From positions 1-64,000 of the forward strand of contig JBPCPV010000030.1 of assembly GCA_050998805.1 (NCBI GenBank): a stretch of 64,000 nt of DNA, written 5' to 3'. Below are positions 56,319 to 64,000 of the stretch, one piece after another; the first letter of the stretch is position 1; every line of letters begins with the position of its first letter. The translations under genes and the position numbers were made by a program. The notes beneath the pieces were generated by a model that was not told where the DNA came from, made no database searches, and saw only the letters and a program-made list of their open reading frames with translations. The DNA comes from JAICKM01 sp050998805 (GTDB taxonomy: Bacteria; Chloroflexota; Chloroflexia; QHBQ01; JAICKM01).

Positions 56319-58949
56319 CTACGGTCCGGGCGGCGACCCCAGGCCGAGTACGTACAACTCGCGCCGGCCCGTCGGAGGCTCGGACTCTATCGTGAAAGGA
56401 TACGCGCCGGCGTTCAGCAAGCCCCACGCCTCCGCAATCTCGGTGATCGGCCCGACTTCGACGCGCTGCGCGCTCGTGTTGAGGTTCAGGGAGTGGATCG
56501 TCCAGCCGTTCTGGATGGTGGTCGGCGGCTGGGTCCAGAGCACGGTCGCGCCGTTGATCAGCGGATTCACGGCCCACCCGGTCGGCAGCGCCGAGGTCGC
56601 GCCGGTGCCGCGCCTGTAGAGGTGGACGCTCATGTCGGGGGCGGGCGGGTTTGCTGACCAGACGACAAGGCTGCCGGAGGCGTGGTATCCGCTGAAGCTG
56701 CAATCGCCGGAGAGAGGCCCGTCCACCGTGGCGATGGTGGTGTCTGTGTTGTCGCTGTCGCGGAGATGCAGGGTGCAGATGGCGGGGCCGCTGCTGCCGC
56801 CGGGACCGGGCGTCCCAAGATCCTGCTCCTCGTTCCAGAGTAGCGCGCCGCCATCTGCAACCGGCTGCTTGCCGCGCCCGCTGACCAGCGTCTCGACGTG
56901 AGTATCCGCATTCACTGCGTAGAGGCCGATGTGCCCCGCCGACCCGTCATGGTAGTAGACCATGCTGCCCGCGACCGCGACCCCGCCAAGCTCGCGTTGC
57001 GCCGGAGGCAGGATCTCGAACGAAGTGCGCGAGTTGAGGTCGAAGCCCTCGATCCCCTCGAAGCCTCTGTTGTCGCTCTCCTCCCAGACCAGCGTGTTCC
57101 CGTCGGAGGCGAGGAAGTCCGCATTGCCGGCCACCGTCTTCACCAAGAAGGTCTCTCGGCTGCCGATGTCGGATGCGTAGATGTCTATACGTGGCGGCCC
57201 TGGCGTTCGCGCGCCCTCCGGCGGCGAGCTGATATAGAAGACGTAGTTCTTGGCCGTGACAGGCTGGCCGACGACGTTCAGCGCGTGGAGGCGGATGTCC
57301 GGGCCTCCGGTCGGCACCGGCACCGGGGTCGCCGTCGGCACCGGTGTCTCGGTGAAGTGCGGTGCGGAGGCTTCGAGGAATAGCTCGCTGAGGTTCGAGC
57401 CGACGTAGTGCCCCGATTGGTCCAGCCAGACTAGCCAATCGTCGGCGATCACCGGGCTGCCCTTAACGCCGGGACTCGTCACCAAGGGTAGGGGCTGTCC
57501 AACTCTAAGATCAATGCCCCAGATCGTGGAGTCGTCGCCCGGCCGCGGCCCCGGCATCGCCCAGACCATGATGTCGCCACGCACGCTGCCGACGGCCGCA
57601 GGGCGAGGCAGCAACGCCGGGGCGTTGGTGACAAGGTCGAGTTCATGGGTCTCGTCGGCGGGACCGTCCTGCCAGAAGAGGCGGTGGTCCGCGAGGGTGT
57701 AGGTCACCGGCCAGTTGTTGAGCCAACTGACCGCCCGCGTGGAACCGTCCTTGATGCTATACGCCTTGATGACCGCGACCGCTGCGCCCGGCTGGGCATG
57801 GGGCAGCATCTCGGCCCAGACAAGGTATTCGTCGCTGAGTATCGGGTGATCCATGAGGACGCTCGGCCGCAGATCCTCCACAACCGTTTCCGGTGCCGTG
57901 TCGAGGTTCCGGTAGAACAGCTTGGTATGAAATTGCGAGTCGGTATCGATCCAGGCGATATTTCGTCCGCTTATAGTTGGTTGGCGGTTGTCGCCCGAAT
58001 TGTCTGTAGAAAGCTGCAAGGGAAAGGTGGTCACTAGGTCTTCGATAGTGATGATGCCGGGGCGGCAGCTGGTAGTCGTGCAGGCTCGCTCCTCCCAGAC
58101 GACGAAGGGGCCTGAGACGGCGGGGTTGAGTTGTGTACTGGCGAAGCTCCTTACATCGAAGGTCTGTTGGGTCTGTAGATTCAGCCCGCTGACCCTGCTG
58201 TCGTTTGTGCCCGATATGTGGTCCTCCCAGACCAGGTAGGAGTCGGACCCCGCCGCGTTCATCTGGAAATGGCCGGGCTGCGGGGACGGGATCGGGAGGG
58301 GGGCAACACGCGAGCGGTAGCGGAAGGTGCCGAGTTGGGAGAGCAGTACTTCATATGGAGTGCCCGCGTTCTCAAGGTGTAGTTCGAAGACCGCACGCTG
58401 GAAATACTGGACGACATAGAACTTGCCGTCGAGCGCGCTGGTCTCGGTGAACTCGTCGGAAATCGGGTAGCCTTGTTGCGCCAGACCGCCGTGGCTCTCC
58501 CAGTATGCCCGGAACTTGCCGCCGAGGACGTGCCCGGTCTCCCTAAAGAAGCGCGGGTTGTCGGTGGACGCACGTTGGCGGGGTGCGCCCGCGGTGCCGT
58601 AGCGGTGCTTGTACTCGAACGAGCCGAGCAGGCTGAGTTGCACACTGTATGGCGTGCCCGCGTTTTCGGGGTGCAGCTCGAAGACGGCCCGCTCGAAGTA
58701 CTGCATAACGTAGTGCTTGCCGTCGGTTTCCGAGATGCCGTCCATCTGCTCGGTCAGTGGATAGCCCTGTTGGGCCAGCCCACCGTGCCGCTCCCAGTAG
58801 TCGAGGAACTCGCCGCCAACTGTGTGCTTTGTCTCCGGGAAATAGCGCGACGGCGGCGATGTCGCAGCGGCCGGATGCCCGCTCACGAAAAACCCTGCCA
58901 GAAGCCCCGCGAGCAGGACGCCCAACACCGGTAGTGCAAACCTCTTCAT
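56319..58949 (-). CDS. Secreted protein with two GGLAQQGYPIS repeats and a propeller-like region
   Basis: An 876-residue exported protein. After a signal peptide (KRFALPVLGVLLAGLLAGFF) come two copies of an approximately 70-residue repeat (PETKHTVGGEFLDYWERHGG and RETGHVLGGKFRAYWESHGG), a type found in many Chloroflexota surface proteins. From about residue 195 the rest consists of blades with motifs such as DSYLVWEDHISG and GPFVVWEERA, suggesting a TolB-like beta-propeller. The ATG at 58949 has a GGAGGGGA Shine-Dalgarno; the longer open frame upstream is not coding. Function unknown. Confidence 0.8.
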   Translation of the reverse strand: MKRFALPVLGVLLAGLLAGFFVSGHPAAATSPPSRYFPETKHTVGGEFLDYWERHGGLAQQGYPLTEQMDGISETDGKHYVMQYFERAVFELHPENAGTPYSVQLSLLGSFEYKHRYGTAGAPRQRASTDNPRFFRETGHVLGGKFRAYWESHGGLAQQGYPISDEFTETSALDGKFYVVQYFQRAVFELHLENAGTPYEVLLSQLGTFRYRSRVAPLPIPSPQPGHFQMNAAGSDSYLVWEDHISGTNDSRVSGLNLQTQQTFDVRSFASTQLNPAVSGPFVVWEERACTTTSCRPGIITIEDLVTTFPLQLSTDNSGDNRQPTISGRNIAWIDTDSQFHTKLFYRNLDTAPETVVEDLRPSVLMDHPILSDEYLVWAEMLPHAQPGAAVAVIKAYSIKDGSTRAVSWLNNWPVTYTLADHRLFWQDGPADETHELDLVTNAPALLPRPAAVGSVRGDIMVWAMPGPRPGDDSTIWGIDLRVGQPLPLVTSPGVKGSPVIADDWLVWLDQSGHYVGSNLSELFLEASAPHFTETPVPTATPVPVPTGGPDIRLHALNVVGQPVTAKNYVFYISSPPEGARTPGPPRIDIYASDIGSRETFLVKTVAGNADFLASDGNTLVWEESDNRGFEGIEGFDLNSRTSFEILPPAQRELGGVAVAGSMVYYHDGSAGHIGLYAVNADTHVETLVSGRGKQPVADGGALLWNEEQDLGTPGPGGSSGPAICTLHLRDSDNTDTTIATVDGPLSGDCSFSGYHASGSLVVWSANPPAPDMSVHLYRRGTGATSALPTGWAVNPLINGATVLWTQPPTTIQNGWTIHSLNLNTSAQRVEVGPITEIAEAWGLLNAGAYPFTIESEPPTGRRELYVLGLGSPPGP

Positions 58950-59035
58950 CTGTCTCCCCTCCTGCAATCCGTTGCGGAACCGGCGTGCCTCGCCCACGGC
59001 CCGCTTATCTCTAACAACGGCTGGCAGGCTGCGCG

Positions 59036-59066
59036 GTTGCGGGGGAACAAAATCCCCCCCCGCAAC
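59036..59066. promoter_or_regulatory. GC hairpin in the divergent region
   Basis: The arms GTTGCGGGGG and CCCCCGCAAC pair perfectly, with an 11-nt loop, between two divergent genes. No T-run follows. Confidence 0.4.
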
Positions 59067-59127
59067 ATCTATCCTGTAGCGCGCTATTTCCGAAAGCCGA
59101 CCGAATGCATTAGCAGAGGAGACCAAC

Positions 59128-60249
59128 ATGGATCCGCAAACAGACACCCCGCACGCCCCGATCGACGAGGATGACGAGAACCCCGCCCTCGTACCGCCCC
59201 CGCCTACCGCCCCCATCCCCGTCAGAGTTCACAACTCAAAACCCAAAACTCAAAACTCAAAACTCCGCCGTCGCCGTCTCGCGGCCCTCGGCGTCATCGC
59301 TCTGGTATGCGTGCTGCTTGCCGCCGCCCTCGTGCGTTCTGGAGCCCGCCCTTCGGCCACACGCAACATTTCACATGCCGAAACCGGCTATGCAGCGCCC
59401 GGACTGGCTGCCGCCGCCCCCACCGTTGGTACAGCCAGTGGAGCCGACATGTCCGTTCCGGCCGCCGCCGACAACTTGATCGGCAAAGCCCCAGCCCCGG
59501 CCGGCGGAGGCGCAAGCCCAGCCCCAGGCGTCGCGCAGAACAACTGGGACCGCAAAATCATCCGCACCGGCCAGCTCGATCTCACCGTGGCGAACGTCGA
59601 GAGCAGCCTGGCCGCCGTCCGCGACCTCGCCGTGCAGAACGGCGGCTTCCTCTTCAGCTCGAACAGCCGTTACGACGGCGACGACATGCTGGCGACCGCC
59701 GTTATCCAGGTGCCGGTAGATGCGTTCGACAGCGTGATGAGCGGCCTGCGGAAGATGGGGACGAAGGTGGTCAGCGAGAGCACCACCAGCCAGGATGTGA
59801 GCGAGGAGTACACCGACCTGAACTCCCAGGTGAAGAACCTCCAGGCGAGTGAACTCCAATTGCGCGCACTGCTCGGCAAGGCGACGACGGTGAACGACAC
59901 CTTGCAGGTGCAGAACCAACTCAGCGGAGTCCAGGGCCAGATCGAGCAGCTACAGGGCCGTATCAACTACCTCGGCCACCACTCGGACCTCTCGACGATC
60001 ACCGTCAACCTCTCGCCCAAGCCCATCGTCGCCGCTTCGCCGCCTCCGCCTCCGGCCCCCGGCTGGCAGCCGTCCGAAACCGCCTCCCGCGCCTGGAACG
60101 CCTCCCTCGACATGCTGGCGAGCGCCGGCGACGTGCTGATCACGGCGTTTGTCTTCCTCTGGTGGCTGGTGCCTCTGGCGCTGTTGGCTGCCGTCTTCGC
60201 CCGCACCCGCCGCACCCGCCGCCTCTCCCACGAGACACGGAGCCTTTGA
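59128..60249 (+). CDS. DUF4349-family membrane protein
   Basis: A 373-residue protein with a single N-terminal helix (RRLAALGVIALVCVLLAAAL, about 50-70) and a C-terminal helix (VLITAFVFLWWLVPLALLAA, about 335-358). Between lie the DUF4349 parts: IRTGQLDLTVANVESSLAAV, EEYTDLNSQVKNLQASELQL and a coiled coil. The cytoplasmic part has a translated family-F repeat (HNSKPKTQNSKL). A GAGGAGA Shine-Dalgarno precedes the ATG. Function unknown; some relatives are lipoproteins. Confidence 0.85.
   Translation: MDPQTDTPHAPIDEDDENPALVPPPPTAPIPVRVHNSKPKTQNSKLRRRRLAALGVIALVCVLLAAALVRSGARPSATRNISHAETGYAAPGLAAAAPTVGTASGADMSVPAAADNLIGKAPAPAGGGASPAPGVAQNNWDRKIIRTGQLDLTVANVESSLAAVRDLAVQNGGFLFSSNSRYDGDDMLATAVIQVPVDAFDSVMSGLRKMGTKVVSESTTSQDVSEEYTDLNSQVKNLQASELQLRALLGKATTVNDTLQVQNQLSGVQGQIEQLQGRINYLGHHSDLSTITVNLSPKPIVAASPPPPPAPGWQPSETASRAWNASLDMLASAGDVLITAFVFLWWLVPLALLAAVFARTRRTRRLSHETRSL
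59226..59265 (+). repeat. Family-F repeat (ACTCAAAACTC) inside a coding region
   Basis: Tandem AACTCAAAAC units translated as NSKPKTQNSK. The family also occurs at 34834-34846 and 38612-38640. Confidence 0.75.
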
Positions 60250-60254
60250 CGGGC

Positions 60255-60845
60255 CTACCAGCTTTCGTGGTGGAGGTAGACGGTGTCCGATGTGCGGCCC
60301 CGCTTGAGCGACGGGGAGCGTTTGTCGGGCGCGCCGTGGCCTATCGGGATGACTCCGACCGGCGTCCACTCCTTCGGTATGCCGAGCAGCCCGCGCACGC
60401 CGTCGAGGTCGAACGCACCTGCGAAGCCGGCCGCGAGGCCCTCGTTGACGGTGGCGAGCAGCAGCACCATCACGGCGCAGCCCACGTCCATGTGCCAGTA
60501 GGGCACCGGCCACTCGATCTCTTGATCGCCCGGTCCCTTCTTGTCCGGCTCCTGGTAGCGCCGGTGGTAGGCGTCCTCACTAGTGCAGGGCACGATCAGC
60601 ACTGGGGCCTGCGAGATCCAGGGGCCGTAGCCCGACTCGACATAGAACTCCTCCCCGCAGAGATCTGCGACCGCTTTACGCAGGTCGGGGCGCGTGACCA
60701 CGATGAACGCCTGCCCTTGCGTGAAGCCCGCGCTCGGCGCGTGCCGCGCCAGCTCGAGCATCTTGTCCACCACCTCTGCCGGCACCGGCTCATCGGTAAA
60801 GTGGCGCACCATCCGCCGCTTGAGTACCACTTCCGTGAAATCCAT
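60255..60845 (-). CDS. Nitroreductase-family oxidoreductase
   Basis: A 196-residue FMN enzyme. The family start is DFTEVVLKRRMVRHFTDEPV, followed by RHAPSAGFTQGQAFIVV and the C-terminal VGVIPIGHGAPDKRSPSLKRGR. Such enzymes reduce nitro compounds, quinones or flavin. The ATG at 60845 is spaced better from AAGGAG than the ATG at 60851. Downstream, on the same strand, there is only the DUF4349 gene in convergent direction. Confidence 0.88.
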   Translation of the reverse strand: MDFTEVVLKRRMVRHFTDEPVPAEVVDKMLELARHAPSAGFTQGQAFIVVTRPDLRKAVADLCGEEFYVESGYGPWISQAPVLIVPCTSEDAYHRRYQEPDKKGPGDQEIEWPVPYWHMDVGCAVMVLLLATVNEGLAAGFAGAFDLDGVRGLLGIPKEWTPVGVIPIGHGAPDKRSPSLKRGRTSDTVYLHHESW

Positions 60846-60865
60846 CTCCATCTCCTTTAGAGCTT

Positions 60866-60900
60866 ATCGCTGAAAGCTGAAAGCTGAAAGCTGACGGCTA
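60866..60900. repeat. Family-A repeat, including a gene's stop codon
   Basis: GCTGAAAGCTGA units ending in GCTGACGGCTA. The TAG stop of the SnoaL-like gene (60900-60898) is part of the repeat. Confidence 0.75.
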
Positions 60901-61350
60901 AACGCTCGCCAGCGACATCCGGTCGAAGTATATCTTCTCCCCGGCGAACTTCGCGGCCTCCGGGTTCCAGGGGAAGTGGATGATGATCTCTAGCTGCACC
61001 GGCTTGCCGGTCGGCGGCATACCCGCCCAAGCGCCGAGGTGCGTGCCGGTCATGTCGGCCACCTCAAACACCCCCTGCGGGCCTACCACGATGTCGGTCA
61101 GCGCGAAATGCACATCCGGGAAAGCGCCGAGGAATGTCGTGTAGAACTCCCGCGCCCCCGAGTGCCCCTCCCAACGCTGCCCGGTGACGGGTATCTCGTA
61201 GACGCAATCCTCGGCCAGAGTGCTGATCAGCCCGTCCAGGTCGCGCCTGTCCTCGGCAATCGAGTGCTTGATCCAGAGCCTCCGTATCCGGTCGTGGTGT
61301 TCGGGGCTGCTCGGCCAGGCGAGCCGTTCCTGTATCGTCGTTTCAGGCAT
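60898..61350 (-). CDS. SnoaL-like / NTF2-fold protein
   Basis: A 150-residue protein with the ester-cyclase/SnoaL-like pattern: LWIKHSIAEDRRDLDGLISTLAEDCVYEIP, then HSGAREFYTTFLGAFPDVHF and GMPPTGKPVQLEIIIHF. Such small proteins bind hydrophobic ligands or catalyse ring closure. It is transcribed after malate synthase, 15 nt apart. Confidence 0.8.
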   Translation of the reverse strand: MPETTIQERLAWPSSPEHHDRIRRLWIKHSIAEDRRDLDGLISTLAEDCVYEIPVTGQRWEGHSGAREFYTTFLGAFPDVHFALTDIVVGPQGVFEVADMTGTHLGAWAGMPPTGKPVQLEIIIHFPWNPEAAKFAGEKIYFDRMSLASV

Positions 61351-61365
61351 GATGCGTCTTCCCTC

Positions 61366-62937
61366 TCAGTCGAGGTCGCCGTAGGCCGGGATCGTCAGGA
61401 ACTCGGTGAAGGTTGCGGGCAGCACCAGGCTGTCGAGTATCTCACGCGCCTGCACGTACCGCCCACTCTCCGCGCCCAGCGCGGCCAGCTCTTCGTCGCG
61501 GATGCGCGCGTACAGCGCCTCGTCTACGGGCCGGCCGTCGGCAAGCGTCGCGCCCTGGTGTATCCACTGCCAAAGCTGCGCGCGCGAGATCTCGGCGGTC
61601 GCCGCGTCCTCCATCAGGTTGTAGATCGCCGCCGCGCCGTTGCCCAGCAGCCACGAGTTCAGGTACTGGAGGGCCACGCTGATGTTGTTCCGCACCCCCG
61701 TCTCGCTGATCGTGCCGCCGGGCACCCCGACCTCCCGGATCTCGGCTGCCGTCGGCTTCTCAGGTCGCCGGACTTGCTTCTGGTGGGGCTTGTCGCCGAG
61801 CACACGGTCGAAGGAGGCCGCAGCCACCGGCACAAGGTCGGGGTGGGCCACCCAGGTGCCGTCGAAGCCGTCGCCGGCCTCTCGGTCCTTGTCCTCGCGG
61901 ACCTTAGCCAGCGCAACCTCATTTACTTGCACGTCTTTGCGGCTTGGTATGAACGCCGCCATGCCCCCGATGGCGTGCGCGCCCCGGCGGTGGCACGTCT
62001 CGACAAGCAGTCCGGTGTACGCCCGCATGAACGGCACGGTCATCGTGATCTGCGCCCGGTCGGGCAGGCGCATCTCGGGACGGTCCCGGAACTTCTTGAT
62101 CGCGCTGAAAATGTAGTCCCAGCGCCCCGCGTTCAGTCCGGCGGCGTGGTCACGGAGTTCGTAGAGGATCTCGTCCATCTCGAACGCCGCCAGGATCGTC
62201 TCGATCAGCACGGTCGCCCGAACGGTGCAGTCGGGGATGCCGAGCGTCTGCTCCGCCTGCGTGAAAACGTCGTTCCAGAGGCGGGCCTCGGTGTGGCTCT
62301 CCAGCTTCGGCAGGTAGAAGTACGGGCCGGTGCCGCGCCCGATAAGCTCCTCGGCGTTGTGGAAGAAGTAGAGGCCGAAGTCGAACAGGCTTGCCGAAAC
62401 CAACTCCCCGTCCACCAGCATGTGCTTCTCGTCGAGGTGCCAGCCGCGCGGCCTCACGAGGAGCGTGGCGATCTGCTCGTTCAGCCGGTACTGCTTGCCC
62501 TCCGGACCGGTGAACGACAGTTCCCGCCTCACCGCATCGCGCAAGTTCAGCTGCCCCCCGACCACATTCTCCCAGGTCGGGGAGAGCGAGTCCTCCAGGT
62601 CGGCCATGAAGACATCGGCCCCTGAGTTGAGCGCGTTGATCATCATCTTGCGCTCGACCGGCCCGGTGATCTCGACATGCCGCCGTTGTAGGTCGTCGGG
62701 CGTTGCCGCCGTGCTCCAATCCCCTTCCCTCACCTCGGCGGTCTCCGGCAAGAAGTCGGGCAGCTCACCGGCCGATAGCCGCGCCTGCCGCTCGACCCGC
62801 CGCCCCAGCGCCTGCACCCGCCGCCCGCCGAACGCCCGCTGCAACCCCGCAACAAACCCCAGCGCCTCCGGCGTCAATATCTGCGCGAACTCCGGCGTCA
62901 CCGTCCCACGTATCTCGATCCCTTCAGGATATTGCAT
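61366..62937 (-). CDS. aceB: Malate synthase A
   Basis: A 523-residue enzyme joining glyoxylate and acetyl-CoA to malate. Signatures are ADVFMADLEDSLSPTW, LVRPRGWHLDEKHM, RATVLIETILAAFEM (catalytic Glu) and GRWDYIFSAIKKF, with a C-terminal helical domain holding the catalytic Asp (NLMEDAATAEISR). Isocitrate lyase is not in the window. The neighbouring gene downstream encodes a SnoaL-like protein. Confidence 0.96.
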   Translation of the reverse strand: MQYPEGIEIRGTVTPEFAQILTPEALGFVAGLQRAFGGRRVQALGRRVERQARLSAGELPDFLPETAEVREGDWSTAATPDDLQRRHVEITGPVERKMMINALNSGADVFMADLEDSLSPTWENVVGGQLNLRDAVRRELSFTGPEGKQYRLNEQIATLLVRPRGWHLDEKHMLVDGELVSASLFDFGLYFFHNAEELIGRGTGPYFYLPKLESHTEARLWNDVFTQAEQTLGIPDCTVRATVLIETILAAFEMDEILYELRDHAAGLNAGRWDYIFSAIKKFRDRPEMRLPDRAQITMTVPFMRAYTGLLVETCHRRGAHAIGGMAAFIPSRKDVQVNEVALAKVREDKDREAGDGFDGTWVAHPDLVPVAAASFDRVLGDKPHQKQVRRPEKPTAAEIREVGVPGGTISETGVRNNISVALQYLNSWLLGNGAAAIYNLMEDAATAEISRAQLWQWIHQGATLADGRPVDEALYARIRDEELAALGAESGRYVQAREILDSLVLPATFTEFLTIPAYGDLD

Positions 62938-63007
62938 CTGTCACTCCTTTGTGAGAAGTCTAGCCCATCCAGAATGTTGTACCACACCAGCCCCGATCCC
63001 TGCCACC

Positions 63008-63212
63008 CACAGCCGTCAGTGTTCAGCCGTTAGCCACACACTCCGCACTCCGCACTCCGCACTCCGCACTCCGCACTCCGCAATCTGAGCAGTGGACAGA
63101 GACCCCGGTTGCCTGTATAATGTGTCCCTAAGCAGTCAGCCGTCAGCCGTAAGCAAGCAGCCGTCAGCAAGCTGAACGCTGAACGCTGAACGCTGACGGC
63201 TGATAGCTAACC
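63008..63212. repeat. Families A and B repeats around the aspS promoter
   Basis: CACTCCG heptamers (63040-63084) upstream of the promoter and CAGCCGTCAGC / GCTGAACGCTGA units (63131-63212) downstream of it. Confidence 0.8.
63093..63121 (+). promoter_or_regulatory. Promoter of aspS
   Basis: TGGACA (63093-63098), a 17-nt spacer and TATAAT (63116-63121). The leader of about 105 nt consists mostly of family-A repeats. Confidence 0.75.
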
Positions 63213-63231
63213 GCTACCGAAAGGCCACTTG

Positions 63232-64000
63232 ATGCAGACCGAACAGACATCTCCCCGCACCGTCAACTGCGGCGAACTCCGCGAGGCCGACGCAGGCAGC
63301 CGCGTGCTGCTCAAAGGCTGGGTGCATCGCCGCCGCGACCACGGCGGGCTGATCTTCCTCGACATACGCGACCGCTGGGGCCTCACGCAGGTCGTCTGCA
63401 ACCCCGCCGACGCCCCCGACGCCGCCGCAACCGCCGAGACGCTCCGCTCCGAGTTTGTCGTCGCCGCAGAGGGCACGGTGCGCGCTCGCCCCGAGGGGAT
63501 GCGTAACCCAAAGATCCCCACGGGCGGCATCGAGGTCGCCGTGCAGCGCCTGGAGATACTCAACGCCGCCAAGCCCCTGCCTTTCGAGGTCGCAGGCGCG
63601 TCGGAGGCCGACGAGTCGCTGCGCCTCAAGTACCGCTACCTCGATCTGCGCCGCCCCGAAATGCAGCGCAATCTCATGCTCCGCCACCGCGTGATCAAGT
63701 TCATCCGCGACTACTTGGACGCCCGCGACTTCATCGAGGTCGAGACGCCGATCCTCTTCAAGAGCACGCCCGAAGGCGCACGCGATTACCTGGTGCCGAG
63801 CCGCGTCCACCCCGGCACGTTCTACGCCCTCCCTCAGTCGCCGCAGCAGCTAAAGCAGCTCCTGATGGTTGCGGGCATCGGGCGATACTACCAGATAGCG
63901 CGCTGCTTCCGCGACGAAGACCTGCGCGCCGACCGCCAGCCGGAGTTCACCCAGCTTGACCTCGAGATGAGCTTCGTCGAGCGTGAGGACATCTTGCAGC
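63232..64000 (+). CDS. aspS: Aspartyl-tRNA synthetase, N-terminal part (runs off window)
   Basis: The first 256 residues of a bacterial-type AspRS. The OB-fold anticodon domain has LLKGWVHRRRDHGGLIFLDIRDR. The catalytic part has RYRYLDLRR-like KYRYLDLRRPEMQ, TPEGARDYLVPSR and FRDEDLRADRQPEFTQLDLE. His37 in RRRDHGG corresponds to the His that I recall in the non-discriminating enzyme of Pseudomonas aeruginosa (E. coli has Leu), so it may also charge tRNA-Asn. The ATG is preceded by AAAGG. Confidence 0.95.
   Translation, partial: MQTEQTSPRTVNCGELREADAGSRVLLKGWVHRRRDHGGLIFLDIRDRWGLTQVVCNPADAPDAAATAETLRSEFVVAAEGTVRARPEGMRNPKIPTGGIEVAVQRLEILNAAKPLPFEVAGASEADESLRLKYRYLDLRRPEMQRNLMLRHRVIKFIRDYLDARDFIEVETPILFKSTPEGARDYLVPSRVHPGTFYALPQSPQQLKQLLMVAGIGRYYQIARCFRDEDLRADRQPEFTQLDLEMSFVEREDILQ

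Larger units (their letters stand above)
62938..63231. other. Repeat-filled divergent region before aspS
   Basis: About 294 bp without a gene. It holds family-A units (63008-63034), a long family-B heptamer run (63040-63084), the aspS promoter (63093-63121) and a second family-A cluster (63131-63212) in the aspS leader. Confidence 0.75.

Noticed and set aside
59036..59066. GC hairpin as a Rho-independent terminator
   Set aside because: No T-run on either strand, and it lies between divergent genes where no terminator is needed.

Overview
The window is a GC-rich chromosomal segment that reads most like a member of the Chloroflexota, probably an uncultured or Thermomicrobia-like lineage. The evidence is an ATP synthase operon followed directly by mreB, large secreted proteins with YWE/GGLAQQGYPIS-type repeats and Pro/Thr-rich linkers, LppX-like lipoproteins, a DUF3090 protein, GT-C-like polytopic proteins, and many short dispersed repeats of a kind often seen in that phylum. 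No rRNA or other decisive marker is present, so the phylum is an inference.

Layout. 1-862: start of tuf behind a tRNA-Thr/Tyr/Thr cluster (minus strand), and a divergent small selenoprotein gene read through an in-frame TGA. 1049-3455: a LacD-type aldolase, a two-domain VOC protein and a Doc toxin/antitoxin pair. 3639-8056: a 4.4-kb composite transposon with matching terminal inverted repeats and a 9-bp target duplication. It carries an ABC-2 exporter, a TetR regulator and a P450 remnant, and ends in a decayed IS4-like element. 8162-17069: secDF, a Nei-like glycosylase, CAD-like pyrC and pyrB around a stretch of gene debris, a flavin reductase, a 2-hydroxyacid dehydrogenase and a methyltransferase. 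17100-24949: exonuclease-DinG helicase, a GAF-GGDEF-EAL protein and a PknB-like kinase. 25075-33231: atpI-B-E-F-H-A-G-D-C and mreB. 33339-37060: L25, a YggT protein, an orphan MazE-like protein and glgB. 37119-44926: three overlapping polytopic membrane-protein genes, DUF3090 and a helical protein. 44962-50471: two lipoproteins and tig-clpP-clpX. 50680-60249: a dehydrogenase-SLH-cupredoxin fusion, a nucleotidyltransferase, a caspase, a secreted propeller-like protein and a DUF4349 protein. 60255-64000: nitroreductase, SnoaL-like protein, malate synthase and the 5' part of aspS.

The most interesting signals are: (1) an Rdx/SelW-like selenoprotein with a CxxU motif and a bacterial SECIS-like hairpin; (2) the composite transposon inserted three bases upstream of a perfect secD promoter; (3) several families of short repeats that are not confined to spacers but are translated in frame inside membrane proteins, the trigger-factor tail and a DUF4349 protein, twice at the same residue of two paralogues; and (4) several genes whose -10 hexamer lies 6-8 nt from the start codon, suggesting leaderless mRNAs. 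I did not find a complete system that I can call wholly undescribed.

How the genes work together: tig-clpP-clpX form a protein-folding and proteolysis unit, secDF and the secreted/lipoprotein genes an export theme, atp plus mreB a growth unit, and pyrB/pyrC part of pyrimidine synthesis. Signalling is represented by PknB-like, GGDEF/EAL and caspase proteins.
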